64,000 bases of DNA from Flectonema sp. DT1601 (GCA_964019425.1 OZ025841.1:1-64000), one strand, 5' to 3'. Counted from the first letter of the stretch, positions 1 through 11,949 are shown. Translations and numbers: made by a program. The notes: a model not told the origin generated them from the letters alone.

Positions 1-3000
1 GCGGTAGCCCGTTTGCGGCGATGCGGGCCTTCTTTGATGCGTAACCGTTTGCGGCCCGTCTAGGCGTTTTGCGGGTTTGCGGTCCGTTTTGCGGCGTTTT
101 GCGGACCCTGTTTGCGGGCCTCCGTTTGCGGGTTTGCGGTGCGAGTTCTCTGCGCTCACTGTTGAGCGGTTTGCGGCGTTTGCGGTGTTTGCGGTGCCGT
201 TTGCGGGCGTTTGCGGGTTTAGCGACGTTGGTTTGCGGTCTGTTTTGCGGCGTTTGCGGCTTTGTCTGTGTTTGCGGGTTTGCCTGGTTTGCGGGTTTGC
301 GGTTGTTTGCGGGTTTGCGGGTTTGCGGGGTTTGCGGGTTTGCGGGGTTTGCGGGTTCGGGTTTGCGGCGTTTGCGGGGTCCTCTCTGGGTTTGCGGGTT
401 TCGGTTTGCGGGTTTGCGGGTTCCGGTTTGCGGGTTTGCGGGTTTGCGGGTTTGCGGGTTTGCGGGTTTGCGGGTTAGGCGGTTTTGCGGGTTTGCGGTT
501 TCGGTTTGCGGTTTGGTTTGCGGTTTGCGGGTTTGCGGGTTTGCGGGTTTGCGGGTTTGCGGGTTTGCGGGTTTGCGGGTTTGCGGGTTTGCGGGTTTGC
601 GGGTTTTGCGGGTTTGCGGGTTTGCGGGTTTGCGGGTTTGCGGGTTTGCGGGTTTGCGGGTTTGCGGGTTTGCGGGGTTTGCGGGTTTGCGGGTTTGCGG
701 GTTTGCGGGTTTGCGGGTTTGCGGGTTTGCGGGTTTGCGGGTTTGCGGGTTTGCGGGTTTGCGGGTTTGCGGGTTTGCGGTTTGCGGGTTTGCGGGTTTG
801 CGGGTTTGCGGGTTTGCGGGTTTGCGGGTTTGCGGGTTTGCGGGTTTGCGGGTTTGCGGGTTTGCGGGTTTGCGGGTTTGCGGGTTTGCGGTTTGCGGGT
901 TTGCGGGTTTGCGGTTTGCGGGTTTGCGGGTTTGCGGGTTTGCGGGTTTGCGGGTTTGCGGGTTTGCGGGTTTGCGGGTTGCGGGTTTGCGGGTTTGCGG
1001 GTTTGCGGTTGCGGTTTGCGGGTTTGCGGGTTTGCGGGTTTGCGGGTTTGCGGGTTTGCGGGTTTGCGGGTTTGCGGGTTTGCGGGTTTGCGGTTTGCGG
1101 GTTTGCGGGTTTGCGGGTTTGCGGGTTTGCGGGTTTGCGGGTTTGCGGGTTTGCGGGTTTGCGGTTTGCGGTTTGCGGGTTTGCGGGTTTGCGGTTTGCG
1201 GGTTTGCGGGTTTGCGGGTTTGCGGGTTTGCGGGTTTGCGGGTTTGCGGGTTTGCGGGTTTGCGGGTTTGCGGTTTGCGGGTTTGCGGGTTTGCGGGTTT
1301 GCGGGTTTGCGGGTTTGCGGGTTTGCGGTTTGCGGGTTTGCGGGTTTGCGGGTTTGCGGGTTTGCGGGTTTGCGGGTTTGCGGGTTTGCGGGTTTGCGGT
1401 TTGCGGTTTGCGGGTTTGCGGGTTTGCGGGTTTGCGGGTTTGCGGGTTTGCGGGTTTGCGGGTTTGCGGGTTTGCGGGTTTGCGGGTTTGCGGGTTTGCG
1501 GGTTTGCGGGTTTGCGGGTTGCGGTTTGCGGGTTTGCGGGTTTGCGGGTTTGCGGGTTTGCGGGTTTGCGGGTTTGCGGGTTTGCGGGTTTGCGGGTTTG
1601 CGGGTTTGCGGGTTTGCGGGTTTGCGGGTTTGCGGGTTTGCGGGTTTGCGGGTTTGCGGGTTTGCGGGTTTGCGGGTTTGCGGGTTTGCGGGTTTGCGGG
1701 TTTGCGGGTTTGCGGGTTTGCGGGTTTGCGGGTTTGCGGGTTTGCGGGTTTGCGGGTTTGCGGGTTTGCGGGTTTGCGGGTTTGCGGGTTTGCGGGTTTG
1801 CGGGTTTGCGGGTTTGCGGGTTTGCGGGTTTGCGGGTTTGCGGGTTTGCGGGTTTGCGGGTTTGCGGGTTTGCGGGTTTGCGGGTTTGCGGGTTTGCGGG
1901 TTTGCGGGTTTGCGGGTTTGCGGGTTTGCGGGTTTGCGGGTTTGCGGGTTTGCGGGTTTGCGGGTTTGCGGGTTTGCGGGTTTGCGGGTTTGCGGGTTTG
2001 CGGGTTTGCGGGTTTGCGGGTTTGCGGGTTTGCGGGTTTGCGGGTTTGCGGGTTTGCGGGTTTGCGGGTTTGCGGGTTTGCGGGTTTGCGGGTTTGCGGG
2101 TTTGCGGGTTTGCGGGTTTGCGGGTTTGCGGGTTTGCGGGTTTGCGGGTTTGCGGGTTTGCGGGTTTGCGGGTTTGCGGGTTTGCGGGTTTGCGGGTTTG
2201 CGGGTTTGCGGGTTTGCGGGTTTGCGGGTTTGCGGGTTTGCGGGTTTGCGGGTTTGCGGGTTTGCGGGTTTGCGGGTTTGCGGGTTTGCGGGTTTGCGGG
2301 TTTGCGGGTTTGCGGGTTTGCGGGTTTGCGGGTTTGCGGGTTTGCGGGTTTGCGGGTTTGCGGGTTTGCGGGTTTGCGGGTTTGCGGGTTTGCGGGTTTG
2401 CGGGTTTGCGGGTTTGCGGGTTTGCGGGTTTGCGGGTTTGCGGGTTTGCGGGTTTGCGGGTTTGCGGGTTTGCGGGTTTGCGGGTTTGCGGGTTTGCGGG
2501 TTTGCGGGTTTGCGGGTTTGCGGGTTTGCGGGTTTGCGGGTTTGCGGGTTTGCGGGTTTGCGGGTTTGCGGGTTTGCGGGTTTGCGGGTTTGCGGGTTTG
2601 CGGGTTTGCGGGTTTGCGGGTTTGCGGGTTTGCGGGTTTGCGGGTTTGCGGGTTTGCGGGTTTGCGGGTTTGCGGGTTTGCGGGTTTGCGGGTTTGCGGG
2701 TTTGCGGGTTTGCGGGTTTGCGGGTTTGCGGGTTTGCGGGTTTGCGGGTTTGCGGGTTTGCGGGTTTGCGGGTTTGCGGGTTTGCGGGTTTGCGGGTTTG
2801 CGGGTTTGCGGGTTTGCGGGTTTGCGGGTTTGCGGGTTTGCGGGTTTGCGGGTTTGCGGGTTTGCGGGTTTGCGGGTTTGCGGGTTTGCGGGTTTGCGGG
2901 TTTGCGGGTTTGCGGGTTTGCGGGTTTGCGGGTTTGCGGGTTTGCGGGTTTGCGGGTTTGCGGGTTTGCGGGTTTGCGGGTTTGCGGGTTTGCGGGTTTG

Positions 3001-6000
3001 CGGGTTTGCGGGTTTGCGGGTTTGCGGGTTTGCGGGTTTGCGGGTTTGCGGGTTTGCGGGTTTGCGGGTTTGCGGGTTTGCGGGTTTGCGGGTTTGCGGG
3101 TTTGCGGGTTTGCGGGTTTGCGGGTTTGCGGGTTTGCGGGTTTGCGGGTTTGCGGGTTTGCGGGTTTGCGGGTTTGCGGGTTTGCGGGTTTGCGGGTTTG
3201 CGGGTTTGCGGGTTTGCGGGTTTGCGGGTTTGCGGGTTTGCGGGTTTGCGGGTTTGCGGGTTTGCGGGTTTGCGGGTTTGCGGGTTTGCGGGTTTGCGGG
3301 TTTGCGGGTTTGCGGGTTTGCGGGTTTGCGGGTTTGCGGGTTTGCGGGTTTGCGGGTTTGCGGGTTTGCGGGTTTGCGGGTTTGCGGGTTTGCGGGTTTG
3401 CGGGTTTGCGGGTTTGCGGGTTTGCGGGTTTGCGGGTTTGCGGGTTTGCGGGTTTGCGGGTTTGCGGGTTTGCGGGTTTGCGGGTTTGCGGGTTTGCGGG
3501 TTTGCGGGTTTGCGGGTTTGCGGGTTTGCGGGTTTGCGGGTTTGCGGGTTTGCGGGTTTGCGGGTTTGCGGGTTTGCGGGTTTGCGGGTTTGCGGGTTTG
3601 CGGGTTTGCGGGTTTGCGGGTTTGCGGGTTTGCGGGTTTGCGGGTTTGCGGGTTTGCGGGTTTGCGGGTTTGCGGGTTTGCGGGTTTGCGGGTTTGCGGG
3701 TTTGCGGGTTTGCGGGTTTGCGGGTTTGCGGGTTTGCGGGTTTGCGGGTTTGCGGGTTTGCGGGTTTGCGGGTTTGCGGGTTTGCGGGTTTGCGGGTTTG
3801 CGGGTTTGCGGGTTTGCGGGTTTGCGGGTTTGCGGGTTTGCGGGTTTGCGGGTTTGCGGGTTTGCGGGTTTGCGGGTTTGCGGGTTTGCGGGTTTGCGGG
3901 TTTGCGGGTTTGCGGGTTTGCGGGTTTGCGGGTTTGCGGGTTTGCGGGTTTGCGGGTTTGCGGGTTTGCGGGTTTGCGGGTTTGCGGGTTTGCGGGTTTG
4001 CGGGTTTGCGGGTTTGCGGGTTTGCGGGTTTGCGGGTTTGCGGGTTTGCGGGTTTGCGGGTTTGCGGGTTTGCGGGTTTGCGGGTTTGCGGGTTTGCGGG
4101 TTTGCGGGTTTGCGGGTTTGCGGGTTTGCGGGTTTGCGGGTTTGCGGGTTTGCGGGTTTGCGGGTTTGCGGGTTTGCGGGTTTGCGGGTTTGCGGGTTTG
4201 CGGGTTTGCGGGTTTGCGGGTTTGCGGGTTTGCGGGTTTGCGGGTTTGCGGGTTTGCGGGTTTGCGGGTTTGCGGGTTTGCGGGTTTGCGGGTTTGCGGG
4301 TTTGCGGGTTTGCGGGTTTGCGGGTTTGCGGGTTTGCGGGTTTGCGGGTTTGCGGGTTTGCGGGTTTGCGGGTTTGCGGGTTTGCGGGTTTGCGGGTTTG
4401 CGGGTTTGCGGGTTTGCGGGTTTGCGGGTTTGCGGGTTTGCGGGTTTGCGGGTTTGCGGGTTTGCGGGTTTGCGGGTTTGCGGGTTTGCGGGTTTGCGGG
4501 TTTGCGGGTTTGCGGGTTTGCGGGTTTGCGGGTTTGCGGGTTTGCGGGTTTGCGGGTTTGCGGGTTTGCGGGTTTGCGGGTTTGCGGGTTTGCGGGTTTG
4601 CGGGTTTGCGGGTTTGCGGGTTTGCGGGTTTGCGGGTTTGCGGGTTTGCGGGTTTGCGGGTTTGCGGGTTTGCGGGTTTGCGGGTTTGCGGGTTTGCGGG
4701 TTTGCGGGTTTGCGGGTTTGCGGGTTTGCGGGTTTGCGGGTTTGCGGGTTTGCGGGTTTGCGGGTTTGCGGGTTTGCGGGTTTGCGGGTTTGCGGGTTTG
4801 CGGGTTTGCGGGTTTGCGGGTTTGCGGGTTTGCGGGTTTGCGGGTTTGCGGGTTTGCGGGTTTGCGGGTTTGCGGGTTTGCGGGTTTGCGGGTTTGCGGG
4901 TTTGCGGGTTTGCGGGTTTGCGGGTTTGCGGGTTTGCGGGTTTGCGGGTTTGCGGGTTTGCGGGTTTGCGGGTTTGCGGGTTTGCGGGTTTGCGGGTTTG
5001 CGGGTTTGCGGGTTTGCGGGTTTGCGGGTTTGCGGGTTTGCGGGTTTGCGGGTTTGCGGGTTTGCGGGTTTGCGGGTTTGCGGGTTTGCGGGTTTGCGGG
5101 TTTGCGGGTTTGCGGGTTTGCGGGTTTGCGGGTTTGCGGGTTTGCGGGTTTGCGGGTTTGCGGGTTTGCGGGTTTGCGGGTTTGCGGGTTTGCGGGTTTG
5201 CGGGTTTGCGGGTTTGCGGGTTTGCGGGTTTGCGGGTTTGCGGGTTTGCGGGTTTGCGGGTTTGCGGGTTTGCGGGTTTGCGGGTTTGCGGGTTTGCGGG
5301 TTTGCGGGTTTGCGGGTTTGCGGGTTTGCGGGTTTGCGGGTTTGCGGGTTTGCGGGTTTGCGGGTTTGCGGGTTTGCGGGTTTGCGGGTTTGCGGGTTTG
5401 CGGGTTTGCGGGTTTGCGGGTTTGCGGGTTTGCGGGTTTGCGGGTTTGCGGGTTTGCGGGTTTGCGGGTTTGCGGGTTTGCGGGTTTGCGGGTTTGCGGG
5501 TTTGCGGGTTTGCGGGTTTGCGGGTTTGCGGGTTTGCGGGTTTGCGGGTTTGCGGGTTTGCGGGTTTGCGGGTTTGCGGGTTTGCGGGTTTGCGGGTTTG
5601 CGGGTTTGCGGGTTTGCGGGTTTGCGGGTTTGCGGGTTTGCGGGTTTGCGGGTTTGCGGGTTTGCGGGTTTGCGGGTTTGCGGGTTTGCGGGTTTGCGGG
5701 TTTGCGGGTTTGCGGGTTTGCGGGTTTGCGGGTTTGCGGGTTTGCGGGTTTGCGGGTTTGCGGGTTTGCGGGTTTGCGGGTTTGCGGGTTTGCGGGTTTG
5801 CGGGTTTGCGGGTTTGCGGGTTTGCGGGTTTGCGGGTTTGCGGGTTTGCGGGTTTGCGGGTTTGCGGGTTTGCGGGTTTGCGGGTTTGCGGGTTTGCGGG
5901 TTTGCGGGTTTGCGGGTTTGCGGGTTTGCGGGTTTGCGGGTTTGCGGGTTTGCGGGTTTGCGGGTTTGCGGGTTTGCGGGTTTGCGGGTTTGCGGGTTTG

Positions 6001-6124
6001 CGGGTTTGCGGGTTTGCGGGTTTGCGGGTTTGCGGGTTTGCGGGTTTGCGGGTTTGCGGGTTTGCGGGTTTGCGGGTTTGCGGGTTTGCGGGTTTGCGGG
6101 TTTGCGGGTTTGCGGGTTTGCGGG
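1..6124. repeat. Giant 8-bp satellite, unit TTTGCGGG
   Basis: The plus strand is almost only the octamer TTTGCGGG. From about 1530 to 6123 it is essentially perfect, about 574 head-to-tail copies. From 1 to about 1530 it is degenerate, with 7-bp (TTTGCGG) and other length variants and unrelated spacers near the left edge. The right border is abrupt (CGGGC then unique AT-rich DNA at 6124). After the first few hundred bases the plus strand has virtually no A. GGG recurs every 8 bases, which fits the G-quadruplex pattern G3-N5-G3-N5. All six frames are open because neither strand of the unit contains a stop triplet, so the roughly 2000-codon frames (FAGLRVCG or KPANPQTR repeats) are not genes. 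The array runs off the left edge, so its true length is unknown. Confidence 0.97.
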
Positions 6125-6189
6125 CTTTCATTAAATTTCCTGAACCTGTAGAATACAATAATCTGAACAACATCAACAAACGTTTTGAG

Positions 6190-6480
6190 ACACATCAATT
6201 ATTAGGGAAGTGGAACCCTTTTTTTGTATTTTTTTTTATTTTATTTTCACAGGGAGGTTCCCCTGCTATTTTTTTTTTTTTTTTATGTTTGTTATTATTA
6301 TTATTATTATTATTATTTTTTTTTTTTGGTTGTTTTTTTTTATTTATGTATTTGTTTGTTTTTTTTGATTAGCGGGGAGTGGAACCCCTTTTTTTATTTT
6401 TTATTTTATTTTTTTGAAGATTACACAGGGAAGTTTCCCTCATGTTACTTACTTTATTTTTATTTTTTTTTTATTTTTTT
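6190..6480. repeat. Two copies of a short dispersed hairpin-like repeat, T-rich
   Basis: Two imperfect copies lie about 180 bp apart. Each begins with a GGAACCC block (6210-6218 and 6381-6388), runs through a T-rich spacer to an ACAGGGA(A/G)GTT(T/C)CC block (6250-6262 and 6425-6437), then a long T/TTA-rich tail. The first copy ends at an AGCGGGG block at 6371 that leads directly into the second. The GGAACC and GGTTCC blocks can pair across the T-rich spacer. A related copy lies near 10165-10285. The family is not recognised; a short non-autonomous element or a decayed satellite is possible. Confidence 0.55.
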
Positions 6481-8899
6481 TTAAGAAAAACACTTTATTC
6501 CTTGCCTCATTGCCATCACTTCACTTCCTTCTTTATCCTGTACTCGAAAAGAGAAAAACGAGGATAAACGGTTGAAGGAAAAAAGAGATGGAATTAAAAT
6601 AAAAAGAAGAAAAAAGAAACACACTTTCACAGATTCAGATATTCTTTTGAAATGTAGAAATTGCAATGCTTCAACTGGGGAGGTGGGTGTAATGATAATG
6701 TAAGGCTACAATTAAAAAACAAAAGGAAGGGTATTGCTGAAGAAGATTAAAAATGAAGGAGTTGGTTGTATGCACCCGAAGCTGTCCAAGAAAGGCACAT
6801 CAACGGTAAAATAAACAAAAAAAGAAAACACTTTTACAACGATCTCTATCTTCAACGGAGATCACTCAAAAACACATTTTACTTCTCAAAAACTAACAAT
6901 CAAATATTCGATATAAACTGAACTGATGAAAATATAAAAAAAACTAAAAAAACAAAAAAAAACAGAACTCAAAACAAGGACATTAGCCTAAAAAAAGGAT
7001 TAATCGCCTCTCCTTCATCCACTCCGAAAACGGAGGAAACGAAGAACGAGAAGCCAGATGGTGATTTCCCTCCAACCTAACACTTCAACATACATGAGAA
7101 GACATGAAGAAGAAGAAGACAGAAAGGAGAGAGAGCATGTGTTTTTGTGGGTTGTGTTGTGTTGTGTACTATAATGTTAACAATAACAACAACAACAACA
7201 ACAACAACCCACAAGAAAGAAAAATAAAAGGAAAAAGGAAAAGAATAGTGTAAATTAATATTCAACGGAAAGGGAAGGAAACAAAGCAAACACCCACAGA
7301 AGCAGGGAATACACATGTTTTCAAGAAAAACCCATCATTTTCACCATCATCATCATCATCACATTTATCATTTTCCTCATACCCCTCCGCGACTTCGCAG
7401 AGGAACTGAGGGAAGAACGATGATGATGATAATAAATAATGGGAACACACATTCAACAAATTATTATCAACTAATTAGACCCACTGCTCTAAACCCAACA
7501 AGCAGCAGTCTTGAATTCGGACCGCGCAGAAGCGATGAAACCAAGCAAAGCAGACATGACCAACAAGATACATGAAATCACAAAAAGAGTACAACTGTGC
7601 TAACAGCAGACCCAAATAAATATAATCGACTCCCATCTCTCTCATCTCCAAAATGAGATGGAATCGAATCCGTCTGCGGAATACACAACAACACTGACAG
7701 GTTGGCTCCTCTCAGTTGTTGTGACACATCACACAAACAGAAGTCAAAATGAAAGAATCAAATTGAAGAAAAGAAAAAGGTCGCTGCCACAGCTTAGGTT
7801 TCATCTCTTCTTCCCAAATATATAAAACAGAAACAAACCTCCCGCAACACGGGGGCAAAAGGGAACACGGTCATTTCTTTCTGACAACCACAAAACTAAT
7901 CAAGACAGGACCAACGGTCACTGGACTGATTAGAATGAAGAAGAAAGAAAGAAAAAGGAATTCATTTTATTTTATTTTACTTAATTTGCATTTTGGAATC
8001 CAACACAAGGACACCCAAAAAAAAAAAAAAAAAAAAAAAAGGATAAATAAACATCCTAAAAACCACATCTCACAAAAAAAAAAAAAAAAAAAGAAAACCA
8101 GAAAAGGAAACATACAACCTCCTCCAACAAAAACAAATCTTTCCACAGACACACCAACCGACGGAAAATCGGACAATTTCCTTTCTTTCCAACCTTACGA
8201 GAAAAAAACATACACAACCACCCAATTAAGAAAAGTGAAGCATTGCGTGTAAAAAACTAAAATGAATATCAAGGTAAACTCTCCGTGCAAGTATTCCTCC
8301 CTCCACCCTAATGAGATTAAAACGGTGAGTGAGTGTGAAAAGTTACTCAACGATGAGGAAAGGGAAGAAGGGTTTTTACTTGCGAGTGTGTTGAAAAAAA
8401 ACAAAAAACTAAAATTAAAATTAAAATAAAAAAAAAAGGAAAAGGCAAGACACTAATATTCATTCAGCGACTGTACACCTGAAAAAGGAGGGGTAGAGAT
8501 TGGGATGTGCGAAATTGAGAAAAAACATGAAGAATGGTCGGTGAAGTTGTTTTTTTTTTTAATTACTATTATTTATTTGTTTATTTCTTTTGGTGGCTGT
8601 GGGTTTGGGTGTGGGATAGGACGATCGAGACAGGAAGTACAGTCGCTATTATGGAGGGCAAGTATTCTTTTCAAGAAAATTAACAAAACAGAACAAATTA
8701 AAGCAGTACCCGGAAGATATTAAATTAGGTGAAAATGACTTCCAGTTATTTGTACAAAAGAAAAAAGAACCCCAAAACCCCAAAACCCGATGCACGCAGG
8801 GGTTGCCAGGAGATTTTCAAATGGGTGAAGTTACTCCGAGCAATCCCTGCGTGCAATGTTTATAAAAAATAAAAATAAATGAAAACAAGTCGATTAATA

Positions 8900-8930
<31 letters not shown>

Positions 8931-9076
8931 TGTTCTGGCATAACAAGAGCCAATGAGTGACGAGGACAAACAAACGAAGGAACTGAAAGTTTATCAACAA
9001 CAAAGATGATGATGTTGATGTTGATGAGGAAGAAGATGAAAAAGTCGCTCCAAAAACAATTTGAACCATCGACGGT
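6481..9076. other. Gene-poor AT-rich intergenic DNA
   Basis: I see no convincing gene here. It holds many low-complexity runs: an (AAC)n tract at 7181-7206, CAT/CAC triplets near 7335-7362, A-runs near 8018-8040 and 8075-8092, and a run of about 26 T at 8909-8934. The short open frames on both strands are built from these runs and lack recognisable domains. Confidence 0.7.
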
Positions 9077-9988
9077 TCAGATCATTCTCTTAGCTTTGCG
9101 ACTTCCCAGCAATCCACTTACTCCCCCCAGGTAGACGACTACCTGGATGGGAAATGTCAACACCACAAACATATATTCCTTCCATGTAGTACTAAAATAC
9201 CAACTGCTGATCATCGCAATGATCAAAACAGGAGGTGGGTACAAGGAGATATACAACTTTGCGACAAACAAAAATACAGAAACAACCACCCCGATGCCTT
9301 CAAAGACTTCGGGGTGTAGGTGAGCGTAATATAAAACTGACACAATCAACACAACGGTGACGAGGAGACACGCACAAAGCTGTCTCACGAAGAAGTCGCC
9401 ATCCGTTGGTGCGTCGGTGGTCATCCGGTCTCGGAATGAACTCCGCGGTTGTCTGTTTGGCATCATTGCCTGAGGATGGCTCAGCGACGATGCACGTACT
9501 TGTGGTTGTGGTTGTGGTTGTGGTTGTGCCAGTGGTTCGCCCCAAACACGCTGTGATGTGAGCGGCTGAGGTGCTGAATGCTGAAGTAGTTGTTGCTGTT
9601 GCTGGTGTCGTAGTTCTTGCTGATGTTGCTGTTGTTGGAATGTCGAATGCTGCGTTGGTCGAGACAACGTCAGTGGTGGTAGTGGCGGCTGCTGCTGTTG
9701 ATGCTGTAGCTGTTGATGTTCTTCTTGTTCTTGTGGTAGTAGTAGTGGCTGCACCAACGATTGCTGCTCTTCCTGCTGCTCCCGATCATCTGAATGACGC
9801 ATCGCGTCCTTCACTCCCCGCAGCAAGTCTTTTCGTTCCCTCTCCTGGGAGTCTCTCCTCCTCTCCCGTTCCCTTCTGGGAGAGGCACCGCGCTTGCTGG
9901 TGCCTCTCCCGACCTCCGTACCTGCACCGCGGAGGTGATGCTCTTCTTCACCTTCACTCTCCCACGGGGTACTTGTTGTCCAGAACAT
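9077..9988 (-). CDS. Q-rich protein with a C-terminal multi-TM segment, unknown function
   Basis: 303 aa. The first 60 residues are charged (Arg/Glu). Residues about 70-165 are Gln-rich with Leu and Pro and include a QPQPQPQ tract. The last 110 residues hold about four hydrophobic segments (starting near FFVRQLCACLLV, FEGIGVVVSVFLF, PPVLIIAMISSW and YMFVVLTFPIQ), so the protein is probably a membrane protein with a disordered cytosolic N-terminus. No family is recognised. The start is supported by a 3' splice site ending CATCCACAG 13 nt upstream of the ATG, the same arrangement as the genes further right. It is the leftmost gene of the minus-strand set. The Gln tract produces long shadow frames that are not genes. 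Confidence 0.72.
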   Translation of the reverse strand: MFWTTSTPWESEGEEEHHLRGAGTEVGRGTSKRGASPRRERERRRDSQERERKDLLRGVKDAMRHSDDREQQEEQQSLVQPLLLPQEQEEHQQLQHQQQQPPLPPLTLSRPTQHSTFQQQQHQQELRHQQQQQLLQHSAPQPLTSQRVWGEPLAQPQPQPQPQVRASSLSHPQAMMPNRQPRSSFRDRMTTDAPTDGDFFVRQLCACLLVTVVLIVSVLYYAHLHPEVFEGIGVVVSVFLFVAKLYISLYPPPVLIIAMISSWYFSTTWKEYMFVVLTFPIQVVVYLGGVSGLLGSRKAKRMI

Positions 9989-10159
9989 TATTAAATTCGA
10001 ACTGTGGATGCTTCCTGAGAGGCAGGGGAAAATAAAATATTTAGATTACAGAAAACATTAAATTAAAGAAACCGAACATTTCGGATCGATCTTCTTTTGT
10101 TGTTGTTGGTGTTGTTCCTGTGAAGCGAAAATAAGTGAAGAACAACAAACGTGCGAGAC

Positions 10160-10290
10160 AAATGTTAGCGGGAGAGCAGAACTCCACTTTTATTATTCTT
10201 TTTTTTACTTTCACAGGGAGGTTCCTTGCTACTTATAATTTGTTATTTTGTTTGTTTATTTTTCTTTTTGTTAGCGGGGCACCGCGGTGA
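10160..10290. repeat. Third copy of the dispersed hairpin-like repeat
   Basis: AGCAGAACTCC, then a T-rich stretch, then CACAGGGAGGTTCC (10214-10227), then TTGTTAGCGGGG (10269-10280). The order and spacing of blocks match the copies at 6190-6480, without the long T/TTA expansions. Nearby, the block TTCGAACTGTGGAT occurs twice (about 9995 and 10459), which suggests another small duplication. Confidence 0.5.
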
Positions 10291-10644
10291 GTCTCATTGG
10301 AGTCAGACTCTGATTGGTTTAGAACCTTTCGATACGGCTGCCTGTGTAAAAAGGAAAAGAAATAACAACAACACACCACACCACACTACAGACACCAAAA
10401 ATAACAATTCACTCAAACCCAAAAAGAAAATAATAAAACAACTTCAAACATTTTGTGTTTCGAACTGTGGATAATGCTACCTGAGTGGGATACTTAATCA
10501 GCTCGAAAGTACACTACTTTAGACAATCTGCCAGTGACAGCGTAGTGAATGGCAAAGCTAGATGCAGGTGAACATAGTTGAGAACTACTTGCCTATGTCG
10601 TCGTAACAGTGTTTCATAATACTGAGTGGGGGAAGAGAATGCTA

Positions 10645-10881
10645 TTATCGAAAGTACAGATAAACTGAAACCCATAAAACCCGCAAACTTTTCCACGACG
10701 TGACATTCCGTAAGGCTGGAAAAGATAGGACACGACTCCCTGCAACATGCGCTGTTGCTTTCAAGTATATTGTTGCAGTCTCCTCAATGTTGAGTGAAGA
10801 TAGCTGCTTCAACAGGTCATCAGACAGTTTTGCCTTCTCAGCCTCGACTCTGGCGATGGTAAGTGCAATCCTCAGTGACAA
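10645..10881 (-). other. Possible orphan exon or gene fragment
   Basis: A 78-codon open frame on the same strand as the genes. Its first 55 residues look protein-like (helical, with EAEKAKLSDDLLKQL and an AHVAGS segment) and are unlike the low-complexity surroundings. No 5' splice acceptor plus ATG pattern is clear and I recognise no family. It could be one exon of a gene whose other exons I cannot find, a decayed gene, or chance. Confidence 0.25.
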
Positions 10882-11949
10882 ATCAAAGCATCACATTGAA
10901 GATATGATTATATTGAATCGATTAAAGATGTCGAGGGTAAGTAAAGAAGAATATCAAAATGTAAACAACCGGCCGAACAAGGTTGCTGATTGTCCCTGTG
11001 AGGAGGTAACTTGATACTAATATTAAATAGAAAGCAACTTGAAACTGGCTAAAACGAGAATAGGGTTCGGCCAAACTTGGTTGCAATATAAGAAAATCAA
11101 CAATTGGTATCGATAAAAAATCCCATATGTGCTGTCGAATATAGGCGAAGAAGTTGTTGAGTCGCTATGGTCACGTGTGGGCTACCACGTTGACGTTATT
11201 GATGTCCCATCCGCCTGAGGGAATCCATGAACTGCGGTTTTATAATGTTCATGTGTGCCATATTCGAGAAGGTACTTCAGTTGGTAGTCCCCTCACCACT
11301 CTATGACATGATCATAATGCATAGCTGAGCCTTGGGAACTCAGATTGGGGTTTAGACTAGAAAAATTGTCGCCAGAGCTTTCTTGTAGTACTTACTGGTG
11401 TAGAGCCTGTTCTGCGGCGATTGTGGCTTGAAACGCTTCAATGGAGTTGGTGTTGTCGCATCACTCAAAAGCTTCTCCTTCCGCAACTTCTGAGGGCGCG
11501 AGACTGTGTTTTCTATCTTTTCATCGATTGTCTGGTGTCATTCGGAGTCATCTGTCGATGTGAATGAGTCTGAAATTGTCTTTGCGACTCCGAGGAAGGT
11601 GTTTCTGCTTAACGTTGCCGAGTGTCAAACAGGCATCTTCATTCCGATGCCGAACCCTTGTTATTGAGTTGTTTCAGTTGTAACGATCAATGTTGGCGGC
11701 TGGAGGGAGCAGATGTCAATTCTGTTGACTCATGTAAGTTTGGCTGATTTGCCTGTTATTGACAGCTCAAATGTGTCATTACAAATAACCTCGGTGGAGA
11801 CGGTTGGAGTTGTTGATATGTCTGTGACGTAACGTGCAACATTTGCTGTTGCTTAGATTGGCTTGTCACTGTAATATATTCAGAGAGAGGTTGTCTTGGC
11901 GCTTGTGAGAAGTCATCAAGAACCTGACTCACGAACTTATGCGGCTGTG
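10882..11949. other. No gene seen; composition like the neighbouring LINE
   Basis: No long frame or recognisable motif. Base composition is balanced and lacks the poly(A)/poly(T) runs of the flanks, like the LINE remnant to its right. It may be the decayed 3' part of that element, but no motif confirms this. Confidence 0.4.

Noticed and set aside
1-6124. Chromosome-end telomere
   Set aside because: For a left end the plus strand should be C-rich; here it is G-rich, and the left side is degenerate rather than terminal.
69-6372. Several roughly 1900-2040-codon frames in the octamer array on both strands
   Set aside because: The repeat has no stop triplet in any frame, so these are automatic. 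No start context or real protein sequence.
9571-10035. Plus-strand frame rich in Val and Ala
   Set aside because: Shadow of the Gln-rich gene on the other strand.
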